Below, in pieces: positions 20,736 to 28,141 of a stretch of DNA of 61,911 nucleotides (within the stretch, counting starts at the first letter, position 1; every line of letters begins with the position of its first letter). Position numbers and translations under genes: made by a program. The notes under the pieces are model-generated. The model was not told the origin of the DNA. It searched no databases and was given only the letters and a program-made list of their open reading frames with translations. This DNA is from Planctomycetales bacterium (lineage in GTDB: Bacteria; Planctomycetota; Planctomycetia; Isosphaerales; Isosphaeraceae), in the NCBI GenBank assembly GCA_027449865.1, contig DAIDKV010000145.1, positions 1 to 61,911 on the forward strand, in the 5' to 3' direction.

Positions 20736-21965
20736 ATGGACCTTGCCCTGAATTATCAGCGCGTCGACCCGAGCCGAGGAGGCGCTGAAACCTATGTCGT
20801 CGACCTGTGCCGGGCGTTGGTCAGGCGCGGTCATCGAGTCGTTCTTTACGCCGCATCCTGGGCCGAGGGCTGCCTCCCTCGGGAGGTTGAGGTCGTTCGC
20901 GTCCAGCCTCGTGGATGGAGCCGGCTCGATCGGATCTGGAGCTTCGCCGAGCGTTCCGAGCAGGCGATCGCCCGGGGCGGACACGAAGCCTCTGTCGGGT
21001 TCATCAATACCTGGGGCCACGACGTTTTGATTCCCCAGGGTGGCGTGCAACAAGGGAGTCTGCGGGCGAACTCCGCACGGTATGTCTCGCCGATCAGTTC
21101 GAGGGCCTACCTTCTCTCGAAACAGGCGAATCCCAAGTACTGGCTCTATCGGGCGATTGAACGGAAGCAATTCGAACTCGCCCGCGGGGCTTGTTACATT
21201 GCCGTCAGCCGGATGGTTCGCGGCCAGATCGAGGAATTTCACGGAGTGCCCGGCGATCGAATCCACGTCGTGCCTAACTCGATCGATGTCGGCCGGCTTG
21301 AAGTCGCCGATCCCTCGGGCATAAAGGAACAGGTTCGTCTGAAGCTCGGTCTTCAGGCGGATGACCTTGTCGGACTTTTTGTCGGCCACAATTTCGCGCT
21401 GAAGGGGCTGGATCCGCTGATTCGCGCGATGGGATCACGACGACGGCGTGGTTATCCGTCGCGGCCGATGGCATTGCTCGTCTGTGGCGGAGGCAGGATT
21501 GCGCCCTATGCCCGGATGGTACATCGACTCGGACTCGGGAACGACGTCCGATTATTGGGCTTCTATCCGGACGTCCGCGAGGTCTACCGAGCGGCCGACT
21601 TCTTCGTTCAGCCGACGTTCTACGACCCCTGCTCGCTGGTCGTGATGGAGGCCCTGGCCTGCGGCCTGCCGGTCATTACGACCGCGCAGAACGGCGCCGG
21701 CGAGCTGATGGAGTCGGGCCGCGAGGGATTTGTCCTTCGCTCACCGAGGGCCGAGGACGAATTGATCGCCGCGCTCGACGCGATGACCGACGACGATCGA
21801 AGACGAGCGATGTCGGAGGCAGCGCGAGGGCTCGGGCGCAAGCAGACCTTCGACCGGCATGTTGAGCGATTGCTTGCAGTCCTTGAAGAAGTCGCATCGA
21901 CGAAGCGAGGCACAAACCGGGTTCCCTCGCGAGGGATTCGTCCAGCCCGGGCGGTGGTGTCGTAG
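20736..21965 (+). CDS. WaaG-like GT4 glycosyltransferase
   Basis: 409 residues from ATG 20736, after AAGGACGG. GT-B fold, GT4 family: N-terminal acceptor half with DPSRGGAETYVVDLC and RGHRVVLYAASW, C-terminal donor half with VVPNSID and the EX7E-type motif in FYDPCSLVVMEALACG. The N-terminal pattern (sugar-core transferase with GGxE and an 'ASW' strand) recalls WaaG, the UDP-glucose:LPS core transferase. It lies 94 bases after the waaP-like gene. The donor sugar is unknown. Confidence 0.83.
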   Translation: MDLALNYQRVDPSRGGAETYVVDLCRALVRRGHRVVLYAASWAEGCLPREVEVVRVQPRGWSRLDRIWSFAERSEQAIARGGHEASVGFINTWGHDVLIPQGGVQQGSLRANSARYVSPISSRAYLLSKQANPKYWLYRAIERKQFELARGACYIAVSRMVRGQIEEFHGVPGDRIHVVPNSIDVGRLEVADPSGIKEQVRLKLGLQADDLVGLFVGHNFALKGLDPLIRAMGSRRRRGYPSRPMALLVCGGGRIAPYARMVHRLGLGNDVRLLGFYPDVREVYRAADFFVQPTFYDPCSLVVMEALACGLPVITTAQNGAGELMESGREGFVLRSPRAEDELIAALDAMTDDDRRRAMSEAARGLGRKQTFDRHVERLLAVLEEVASTKRGTNRVPSRGIRPARAVVS

Positions 21966-21998
21966 ATCGAAATCCTGTCGGGATCGGGAGGGATAAAG

Positions 21999-22754
21999 AT
22001 GCAGGCCGTGCTGCTGGCCGGCGGGAAAGGGACGCGGCTTCGACCGTATACCTACGTCCTGCCCAAGCCCCTGATGCCGCTGGGAATCGAGGAGCCGATG
22101 CCGATCATCGAGCTGGTGCTGCGCCAGCTTTCACGATTCGGTTTTGGCGACGTCACGATCATCACTGGCTACCTCGGTGAACTGATCGAGGCGCTTTGCG
22201 GAGACGGGGGCCGGTTCGACACCCGGATTCGATACGAGCGCGAGACGATCCCGCTCGGGACCGCTGGCGGTCTGAGACTCCTCGAACGCCCGAGCGAGCC
22301 CGTCCTGGTGATCAACGGCGATATCCTCACCACACTCGATTTCGGCGAGATGTACGAATTCCACTGCCAACGGGGCGCCGCCGCGACGATCGCCTCGTAT
22401 CCACGCGAAGTGAAGATCGATTTCGGCGTCCTGATGTTTGGGGACGATCCGCACGTCCTAAAGGGCTATCACGAGAAGCCCGAATACTCCGTTCAGGTAA
22501 GCATGGGTGTCTATATCCTCGACCCGGTCGCCTGGGACTACCTGGAGCCCGGACGTTCGCTCGGTATGCCCGACCTGCTGGAAGCCATGCGAGGCGACGG
22601 CCACGACGTGCATTGCTTCCGAGAGCCGTGCTACTGGCTCGACATCGGACGTCCCGACGACTATGAACTGGCAAACGAGGCCTTCGAATCGCGGCGGTCG
22701 CAGTTCCTGTGTGAGCGACCGGCCGAAACGCTCCGCTTCGGACGGGACCAGTAA
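21999..22754 (+). CDS. Sugar-1-phosphate nucleotidyltransferase
   Basis: 251 residues. The signature LLAGGKGTRLRPYT near the start and LPKPLMPLG (Lys in the phosphate-binding position) mark the NTP_transferase family; VINGDIL holds the metal-binding Asp and YHEKPEYSVQVSMGVYILDP the sugar-binding Glu/Lys. It activates a sugar phosphate to an NDP-sugar, probably for the neighbouring transferases; heptose, mannose and glucose types are all possible. Start ATG 21999 after GGGAGGG. The next gene begins 4 bases after its stop. Confidence 0.85.
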   Translation: MQAVLLAGGKGTRLRPYTYVLPKPLMPLGIEEPMPIIELVLRQLSRFGFGDVTIITGYLGELIEALCGDGGRFDTRIRYERETIPLGTAGGLRLLERPSEPVLVINGDILTTLDFGEMYEFHCQRGAAATIASYPREVKIDFGVLMFGDDPHVLKGYHEKPEYSVQVSMGVYILDPVAWDYLEPGRSLGMPDLLEAMRGDGHDVHCFREPCYWLDIGRPDDYELANEAFESRRSQFLCERPAETLRFGRDQ

Positions 22755-22758
22755 TCTC

Positions 22759-24531
22759 ATGATCGTTTCTCCTGCGATTCTCGGCACGATGGCCGTCCTC
22801 GCCGGCTACCTGATTGGGGCCGTTCCTTTCGGGTATCTGGTGGCACGCATCTTCAAGGGTGTCGACATCCGAACATCCGGCTCCGGCAATATCGGCGCCA
22901 CGAACGTTGGCCGGGTGCTCGGCCGTGGCTACGGCTGGCTTGTCCTGATTCTCGACCTTTTGAAGGGACTCCTGCCGACATTGCTGTTCCCGAGGCTAAC
23001 GGCCGGACCCTCGGGTGAGATCTCGCCGGATCTTGCGGTCCTGGTCGGCCTGGCGGCGATCCTCGGGCATACCTTCCCGGTGTATTTGAAGTTTCGGGGC
23101 GGCAAGGGGGTTGCAACGAGCCTGGGCGTGGTCCTGGCGCTCGACCCGATCTCCTGCGCTCTGGCGGTACTGGTCTTTGTCATCGTGGTGCTCGGCATGC
23201 GTTACGTCTCGCTGGGGTCGCTCCTGGGCGCCGCCAGCTTTATGGTGGCGCACTTTGTCCAGACCCCCCATCCGATCCATCGCGAGCATATTGCCATGAC
23301 TCTCTTCACGGTCGCCGTTGTGGGCCTGATGGTGGCTCGCCACCGATCCAACATCGCCCGCCTCCGGCAAGGGACGGAGAATCGCGTGAGCTTCGGTCGG
23401 TCGAAGAAAGCCAATGGCGATGGCCCCACGCCCTCGGGCCGTCCTGGTCGAATCGGCATCATCGTCGTGATCGCGCTCAGCGTGCTCGCGCTTGGGATCC
23501 TCGGAGGAACCTGGCTGGCTCACAACGCCTCTCGCACGATTGAGGCCGATGCCGGTCCGTGGGCGCTTCGTGAAACCGACCGTTTTGTCACCGGCCAGCA
23601 GCGGGTCGACCGGATTGCCTTTGCGCCCGGCGGCGACCTTCTTGCCGGGGTCTGTCCGCGCTACAACCGGTTCCTGATTTATCGACTGGACACGAAGAAC
23701 CACCTCGAGCCGGTCGTTGAGGTCGAGCTCGAGGGGCGGCCCGTGGGCGTCGCGGTGCTGGGCTCTCGGTTCGTCGTCCTTCAGCGCCCTCCTGGCGACG
23801 CGAAGCACCTTCAGCCGGGCTGGTGGGAGGTCTTCGACCGCGAGGGACATCGCGTCGGTTCCCGCCAGGTGACAGGCTTCTACCCCGACGACCTGGCTGC
23901 GTCGACCGACGGTCACCGACTCTTCGTGCTCTACTCGGGCCGCTCTGAGGGTGATCCGAGCAAACCGCTCGGAGCGCTCGAGGTGCTGGAGGTCGACGCC
24001 GATTCGTCCGTCGGTCGATCGATCGGGAAGGTCTCGTTCGAGGCCAACGACGATCCAGAGCGACTGACCGTCTCGGCGTCGTCGCGATACGCTGCGGTCT
24101 TCCTGGCGAAATCGCGGCGCACGGTTGCCGTGGACGTCTCGAATCCGACGTTGCCGGTGGTGGTCGGGCGGACTTCCCCTGTGACCACCGGTGCGCCTTA
24201 TGTTTCCTCGGATCGGGATTCCGACTGGATCATGATGCCGGCCGGCTCCGACAGCGATACGATCGCGATCGAGGCCCCCGATACTGCCTCGACCGATGCG
24301 CAGGGACATCTCCCGCATCCGGATTACGTCGTGACCTCGCGCGCCTCTGACTCGTCGCTGGAGATCCTTCAAACAAGGCCGCAGCACGAGGTCGGCCGAT
24401 TCCCACTGCTCGGGCCGTTCAACCTAGGCCGAACCCGCCCGACTGGCCTGGCCTACTCACCGACGCGTCACCTGATTGCTGTCGCGACCCGGACCGGCAG
24501 CATTCATGTCGTGGAACTGCGGACCCGATGA
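22759..24531 (+). CDS. plsY: PlsY acyltransferase fused to a C-terminal propeller-like domain
   Basis: 590 residues from ATG 22759. Residues 1-210 are a complete PlsY (acyl-phosphate:glycerol-3-phosphate acyltransferase, first step of phosphatidic acid synthesis): [13 protein letters not shown] (40-52), [18 protein letters not shown] (103-120) and [14 protein letters not shown] (194-207), the three family motifs. A basic linker leads to one more membrane helix (about 231-253). About 335 residues of repeated beta-strand pattern follow ([45 protein letters not shown]), as in WD40/YVTN propellers. PlsY is normally about 200 residues. The frame is continuous with no stop between the parts. Confidence 0.9.
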   Translation: MIVSPAILGTMAVLAGYLIGAVPFGYLVARIFKGVDIRTSGSGNIGATNVGRVLGRGYGWLVLILDLLKGLLPTLLFPRLTAGPSGEISPDLAVLVGLAAILGHTFPVYLKFRGGKGVATSLGVVLALDPISCALAVLVFVIVVLGMRYVSLGSLLGAASFMVAHFVQTPHPIHREHIAMTLFTVAVVGLMVARHRSNIARLRQGTENRVSFGRSKKANGDGPTPSGRPGRIGIIVVIALSVLALGILGGTWLAHNASRTIEADAGPWALRETDRFVTGQQRVDRIAFAPGGDLLAGVCPRYNRFLIYRLDTKNHLEPVVEVELEGRPVGVAVLGSRFVVLQRPPGDAKHLQPGWWEVFDREGHRVGSRQVTGFYPDDLAASTDGHRLFVLYSGRSEGDPSKPLGALEVLEVDADSSVGRSIGKVSFEANDDPERLTVSASSRYAAVFLAKSRRTVAVDVSNPTLPVVVGRTSPVTTGAPYVSSDRDSDWIMMPAGSDSDTIAIEAPDTASTDAQGHLPHPDYVVTSRASDSSLEILQTRPQHEVGRFPLLGPFNLGRTRPTGLAYSPTRHLIAVATRTGSIHVVELRTR

Positions 24532-24564
24532 CGGCGGTCCAACCGGGCTGGTAAGATCGAGGGT

Positions 24565-25191
24565 ATGAGCCAACCTGGGATTCCGACCATCGGCAAGTCT
24601 CCCCGGTTCTGTCCTGATTGCGGGAGGGCAGCCGAGGATGGTTCCGATCGCCCGCTCTGCGACTTCTGCGGAGCGACGCTCGCGAGTCAGGGATATTGCT
24701 CAATTTGCGAGGCGAGGGTCCGCCGACGGGTCGGCGAGCCTTGTCCCAAGCACGATGTCGAGTTGACGGCCGACGAGCCTGCTCCGTGGCCGTTCGTGCC
24801 CCACGATGCGAGGGTCGCCTGGGTCACGGTCAAGCAGTTCCCCGATAGCCTTTCGGCGTCCGCGGCACGCATCCGACTTGACGCCGAGGGCATCCCGACC
24901 TTCGTCGAAGGCGAGCGGATGGGAGCACCCGCGATGTATCGCGTCGCGATCGGAGGCGTGAAACTCCAGGTTCCACCTCAGCACGTCGCCGACGCCCGCG
25001 TCATCCTCGCCCAGGACTGGTCGTGGCCGGGCGACGAGCCCGACTTCGATGATCCCTTCGAGGAGAGTGAGGTCACAATCTCCTCGCACGAAATGCGCTC
25101 GGAACGGTCGGTCGTCTTCGAGCTACTTGTCATCCTGGCGCTGGCAATCCCGTTGTTCATCGCCCTCCTGAAGTTTCTTCTCGGACCATGA
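24565..25191 (+). CDS. Zinc-ribbon plus DUF2007 protein with C-terminal membrane anchor
   Basis: 208 residues. The N terminus has paired cysteines (FCPDCG, LCDFCG, YCSICEARV) forming one or two zinc ribbons; residues about 88-152 (WVTVKQFPDSLSASAARIRLDAEGIPTFVEG ... VPPQHVADARVIL, described here in parts) match the DUF2007 'putative signal transducing protein' domain; one hydrophobic helix closes the protein (about 186-206). The function is unknown; a cytoplasmic sensor tethered to the membrane is a guess. Its TGA overlaps the ATG of the next gene (ATGA), so they are coupled. Confidence 0.7.
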   Translation: MSQPGIPTIGKSPRFCPDCGRAAEDGSDRPLCDFCGATLASQGYCSICEARVRRRVGEPCPKHDVELTADEPAPWPFVPHDARVAWVTVKQFPDSLSASAARIRLDAEGIPTFVEGERMGAPAMYRVAIGGVKLQVPPQHVADARVILAQDWSWPGDEPDFDDPFEESEVTISSHEMRSERSVVFELLVILALAIPLFIALLKFLLGP

Positions 25192-26462
25192 CCGACCCGC
25201 CATCAGGCTCCGCGGTCTGTCCTCCATCGCTCCATGAATCGGGAATGCTCATGTTGCCGGTCGACTGGAAACCATTCGTCCATCCTCAGGGAGTTTATCG
25301 ACTCGAGTATCCTGGACACTGGGATCAGCTCCAGAAAGACGAGGCACGGTCGTGCGGGTTCGGGCCCCACGATCGCGATGATGTGGGGCTCTGGATCTCG
25401 CTGATGCCCATGAGCATCGATACGGACCGTCTCGCCGACGAACTGCCGAAATTGCTGAGCAAGGCGATTCCACGCGATGAAGCAGGAAATGTCCGGCGAG
25501 ATCCGACGCTACGCCACCACGCAGTGAAGGCCGACGTCATCAAGGAGGGGGAGGGGGGGCACTTCTGGCTGGTGGCGGGCGGCGACGTGGTCCTCTTCGC
25601 CAGCAGCCAGGTTCCGGCCGCCGAGCGCGAACTCTGGAACCCGAACTTCGAACGCCTGATGGAAACCCTGGAAATCACCCGCGACGATGAACTGCTCTAT
25701 CGCAAGCTCAGCATCGACGTGCTCCAGATGCTCCGCCGCCGCCACCCCGAACAGGACTTCCAGCACGATGAGAAGGGGATTCGCGGCCTTGACCGGATCG
25801 TCTACCTGAGTAATCTCTACCACCAGGTCAAGTCCTCGCCCGAGCGCCGGAATGAGATCATCCGGCACTTTGTCAAGAGCCTCAGCCGGTCGGTAAACGA
25901 GTCGCTGGGCTACGAGACGTGGGACGACGCTCGAGCGCGGATGCTCCCGCTGCTGAAGCCGAGGAGTTACCTGCAATCCGACTCGGCCACCAGAAACACG
26001 CTGACGAATCCCTTCGTGTCCAACGTCAAGGTCTGTTACGCACTTCGGGGAGGCGACATTTTTCGGTTCGTGACGACGACCGACGCCGAGCGTTGGGGAC
26101 AGAATCCCGACTCGATCCACGATGTGGCGATGGCGAACCTGTGTCGACTCTCCTGGCCTTCGCGGATGGAGGGTTCCCGCCAGCGCGACGGCGGCCGGGT
26201 GATCGTGGTGGTGACGCGAGACGGCCTGGCATCGAGCCGACTCCTCCATCCCGACCTGCACCGGCTCTTTAGCGGTCCGCTTGGGAGCCCGTTTCGCGCC
26301 GGCATCCCGGACCGGGACACCCTGGTCGTCTACTCCGATCGGAGTCGGCTCCGGCAGCGGATCGAGCGCCAGTTGCGGAAGGACTATCGAAGCTCGGGTT
26401 ATCCGATTACTCCTCGCCCTTTTCTTGTGACTTACGACGGGATTGCCCCTGCGCGGGTATGA
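25188..26462 (+). CDS. YtpQ (DUF1444)-like protein with N-terminal PsbP/DUF1795-like domain
   Basis: 424 residues, ATG 25188 overlapping the upstream stop. Residues about 20-170 (HPQGVYRLEYPGHWD ... LMETLEITRDD) resemble PsbP/DUF1795-type stress-domain proteins. Residues about 180-424 carry the DUF1444/YtpQ pattern: a helical part, then ARMLPLLKPRSYL, a strand VKVCYALRGGDIFRFVTTTDAERWG and IHDVAMANLCRL. Neither domain has a firm biochemical role. No signal peptide is seen, so it is probably cytoplasmic. The tRNA-Lys gene lies 120 bases downstream. Confidence 0.6.
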   Translation: MTDPPSGSAVCPPSLHESGMLMLPVDWKPFVHPQGVYRLEYPGHWDQLQKDEARSCGFGPHDRDDVGLWISLMPMSIDTDRLADELPKLLSKAIPRDEAGNVRRDPTLRHHAVKADVIKEGEGGHFWLVAGGDVVLFASSQVPAAERELWNPNFERLMETLEITRDDELLYRKLSIDVLQMLRRRHPEQDFQHDEKGIRGLDRIVYLSNLYHQVKSSPERRNEIIRHFVKSLSRSVNESLGYETWDDARARMLPLLKPRSYLQSDSATRNTLTNPFVSNVKVCYALRGGDIFRFVTTTDAERWGQNPDSIHDVAMANLCRLSWPSRMEGSRQRDGGRVIVVVTRDGLASSRLLHPDLHRLFSGPLGSPFRAGIPDRDTLVVYSDRSRLRQRIERQLRKDYRSSGYPITPRPFLVTYDGIAPARV

Positions 26463-26542
26463 TAAGATGGCGACCACCGGCGATCACGCAGACCAGTCGG
26501 TACGGCAGGATCGCAGTTGGGTCACGTGCTTGCGTGCCGCTC

Positions 26543-26571
26543 TGGACGCCGCCTCTCCCGCCGCGTAATCT
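26543..26571 (+). promoter_or_regulatory. Candidate promoter for tRNA-Lys
   Basis: TGGACG (26543-26548), a 17-base spacer and TAATCT (26566-26571), 11 bases before the mature tRNA start. The -35 box matches 4 of 6 and the -10 box keeps the first, second and last bases of the sigma-70 consensus. Position and spacing fit. Confidence 0.4.
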
Positions 26572-26582
26572 AGAGTCTCGAC

Positions 26583-26655
26583 GACCGGGTAGCTCAGTCG
26601 GTAGAGCAACGGACTTTTAATCCGTTGGTCCTGGGTTCGAGTCCCAGCCCGGTCA
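26583..26655 (+). tRNA. tRNA-Lys (anticodon TTT)
   Basis: A 73-base cloverleaf: acceptor GACCGGG (26583-26589) pairs with CCCGGTC (26648-26654), discriminator A26655; D-arm GCTCAGTCGGTAGAGC; anticodon stem ACGGA/TCCGT around loop CTTTTAA with anticodon TTT; T-arm CTGGG-TTCGAGT-CCCAG. All stems pair. The CCA end is not encoded. The frames that cross it on the minus strand are the usual spurious tRNA translations. Confidence 0.97.
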
Positions 26656-27321
26656 TTCATGCCAGTAGCCGACAAATCCCGCGCAGAGCCTTTCAGGGCA
26701 ACCACCTGGGGCAAACCTCCGCCGAGGATCTCCCCGGCCTGATCACGAGCGATACCGCCTCATCCCGCACTGGGGGCGCTGTCCAGGCGCTGATGACTTT
26801 CGGGATTCCGGCAGCGTCCGTTACCGTGATTGCCAGGGCCTCGGGACGATCGTCCATCGGTTTCAGGGTCGGCAGCATCGGAGCGGCCGACGGGATATCG
26901 ACTGCGCGGGGCGGGTTTAGCGGCCCGTCCGTATCAGGATCGAATGGCTCAGCTTACGTTGGGTAATGCGGGGCGAAACCCTGTGGCGTCCGCCATCTTC
27001 GCCAGTGAATAGCGGAGATCGTGGAAATCGAACACCAGCCCCAGGGCGTCGTTGCAGCATGCCGCCAAGGGCCTTCCAGTCGAGCGAAGTCGGGTCGAAT
27101 GCTAGCGATCTCTTCGTATCGCCGTCTGGTCGATGCGGCCAGCCAGTAGACGGGAGCCCGGCCCGTATCGCGATCTCCCGTACAATCGGCCCGTTCTCGG
27201 CGACCTCTAATAGGCCGATGCACCTCGGGGGAAGCTCACCTCTATCTGAGCCACGACTCCTGGCAGAGACGGCTCTCCGTGAGGATGGCCTTTCCCGAAT
27301 GTGCCTCGCCCCTTTCCTGGC
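26656..27321. other. Gene-poor stretch downstream of tRNA-Lys
   Basis: 666 bases with no intact gene. The open frames are short, overlapping and without recognisable domains, except for a minus-strand fragment ending at 26949 that resembles the end of a tyrosine recombinase (listed separately). I looked for a second copy of the tRNA 3' end as an attachment-site duplication and did not see one in the window. Confidence 0.45.
26949..27065 (-). pseudogene. Possible tyrosine-recombinase (integrase) remnant
   Basis: In one minus-strand frame ending at a TGA (26949-26951), the codons give NDALGLVFDFHDLRYSLAKMADATGF and end a few residues later (quoted in part: FDFHDLRY is at 27009-27032). DFHDLR is a characteristic box of tyrosine integrases (the His-x-x-Arg of the active site). 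Neighbouring frames over 27060-27220 give other protein-like pieces, as if frameshifts had broken the gene. Its place some 350 bases beyond a tRNA gene, a common integration target, adds weak support. The fragment is too short for certainty. Confidence 0.3.
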
Positions 27322-27780
27322 TCAGCGTGCGGCTGTACCTGGCCCGCCAGTGCCCTGGACCGTCTTCCGCGATTTCGCTCGGCTCCCGGATTTTCCGGTC
27401 TTCCGCGAGGTTTCGACCGGTTGGACCACGCTTGCCAGCAATTCGGCCATCCTTCGACCCGCCGCGCATTCACATCGCGCCAGTTCAGCCATGTCCGCGA
27501 AGCTCAACTGAGGATCCGGGAAGGGCAGTCGCCCCTCGGCTTCCTCCTCGCTTGCCATCAAATGGTAGAGCTTCTGCTCGTGCCGAACTTTGACTCCGCA
27601 TCGCCTCAGGAACTCCAGTTCCCGGTAAAAGGTCCGAAGTCCGATTCCCAGTTCGGCCAGGAGGTCGGGACGCGACTGCGGCTTTTCCGCGAGCAAACTC
27701 ACCAGCCGATGGAATCGCGAGGCCCGATCCAGGGTGATATGCACCGACGGACGCCTTCGACTACTCGACGAACGACTCAT
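27322..27780 (-). CDS. HTH-domain transcriptional regulator (short, DeoR/WYL-type N-terminal domain)
   Basis: 152 residues; ATG at 27780 preceded by GAGGAAG. Residues about 17-75 (LDRASRFHRLVSLLAE then RPDLLAELGIGLRTFYRELEFLRRCGV) are the winged helix-turn-helix seen at the N terminus of YafY/WYL and DeoR regulators. The usual effector domain is missing: after about residue 105 the sequence is a basic Ser/Lys/Gly-rich tail. It may be a stand-alone DNA-binding protein or a truncated regulator. No clear target operon flanks it. Confidence 0.65.
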   Translation of the reverse strand: MSRSSSSRRRPSVHITLDRASRFHRLVSLLAEKPQSRPDLLAELGIGLRTFYRELEFLRRCGVKVRHEQKLYHLMASEEEAEGRLPFPDPQLSFADMAELARCECAAGRRMAELLASVVQPVETSRKTGKSGSRAKSRKTVQGTGGPGTAAR

Positions 27781-28141
27781 GATCGGGACTTCCTCGCAGG
27801 TCCCTCTCCCCTCGGCCCGCCGCCCCGGACGCCGGGGTCAAGGTGCCTACACTTCCCATTCAGCCGACAAGCGTTTCGCCCAGCTTGCCGGGGTTCTCCT
27901 GTCAACGTCGGCAAGGGAATCAGGAAGGTGCGGGTTATCGGGGCTGCAACAATTCTAACGAATCTCTCAAGAATTCCGAACATGCTGCCGATTCCTATCG
28001 AGGAGAGAATTCAGTGGCCCTTGTGTCAGCGCGGGCCGGGCGGTTGACCGACCGTGGCGGGCTCGGCGGGACAGGGCGGTCGGTCTCGGGGTGGGCCGCC
28101 GAGCATCGACCAACGACCCGAGGAAAAGGGGTGTCTGATCC
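27781..28141. promoter_or_regulatory. Divergent intergenic region with inverted repeats
   Basis: 361 bases between the HTH regulator (minus) and the secreted protein (plus), no gene seen. CCCCGG-ACG-CCGGGG forms a tight hairpin about 45-60 bases before the regulator start (around 27824-27838). CTTGCCG (27884-27890) and CGGCAAG (27909-27915) form a 7-bp inverted repeat with an 18-base centre, a possible operator. An AT-richer patch at 27950-27980 may hold a promoter for the secreted-protein gene. Confidence 0.4.

Noticed and set aside
26484-26714. Minus-strand ORF of 76 codons across the tRNA-Lys gene
   Set aside because: It is the familiar spurious translation of a tRNA and its flanks; the tRNA explains the sequence.
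26656-27321. Intact gene on the minus strand (26954-27223, 89 codons)
   Set aside because: The frame has no family features and the protein-like motif FDFHDLRY is in a different frame; treated as a possible remnant only.
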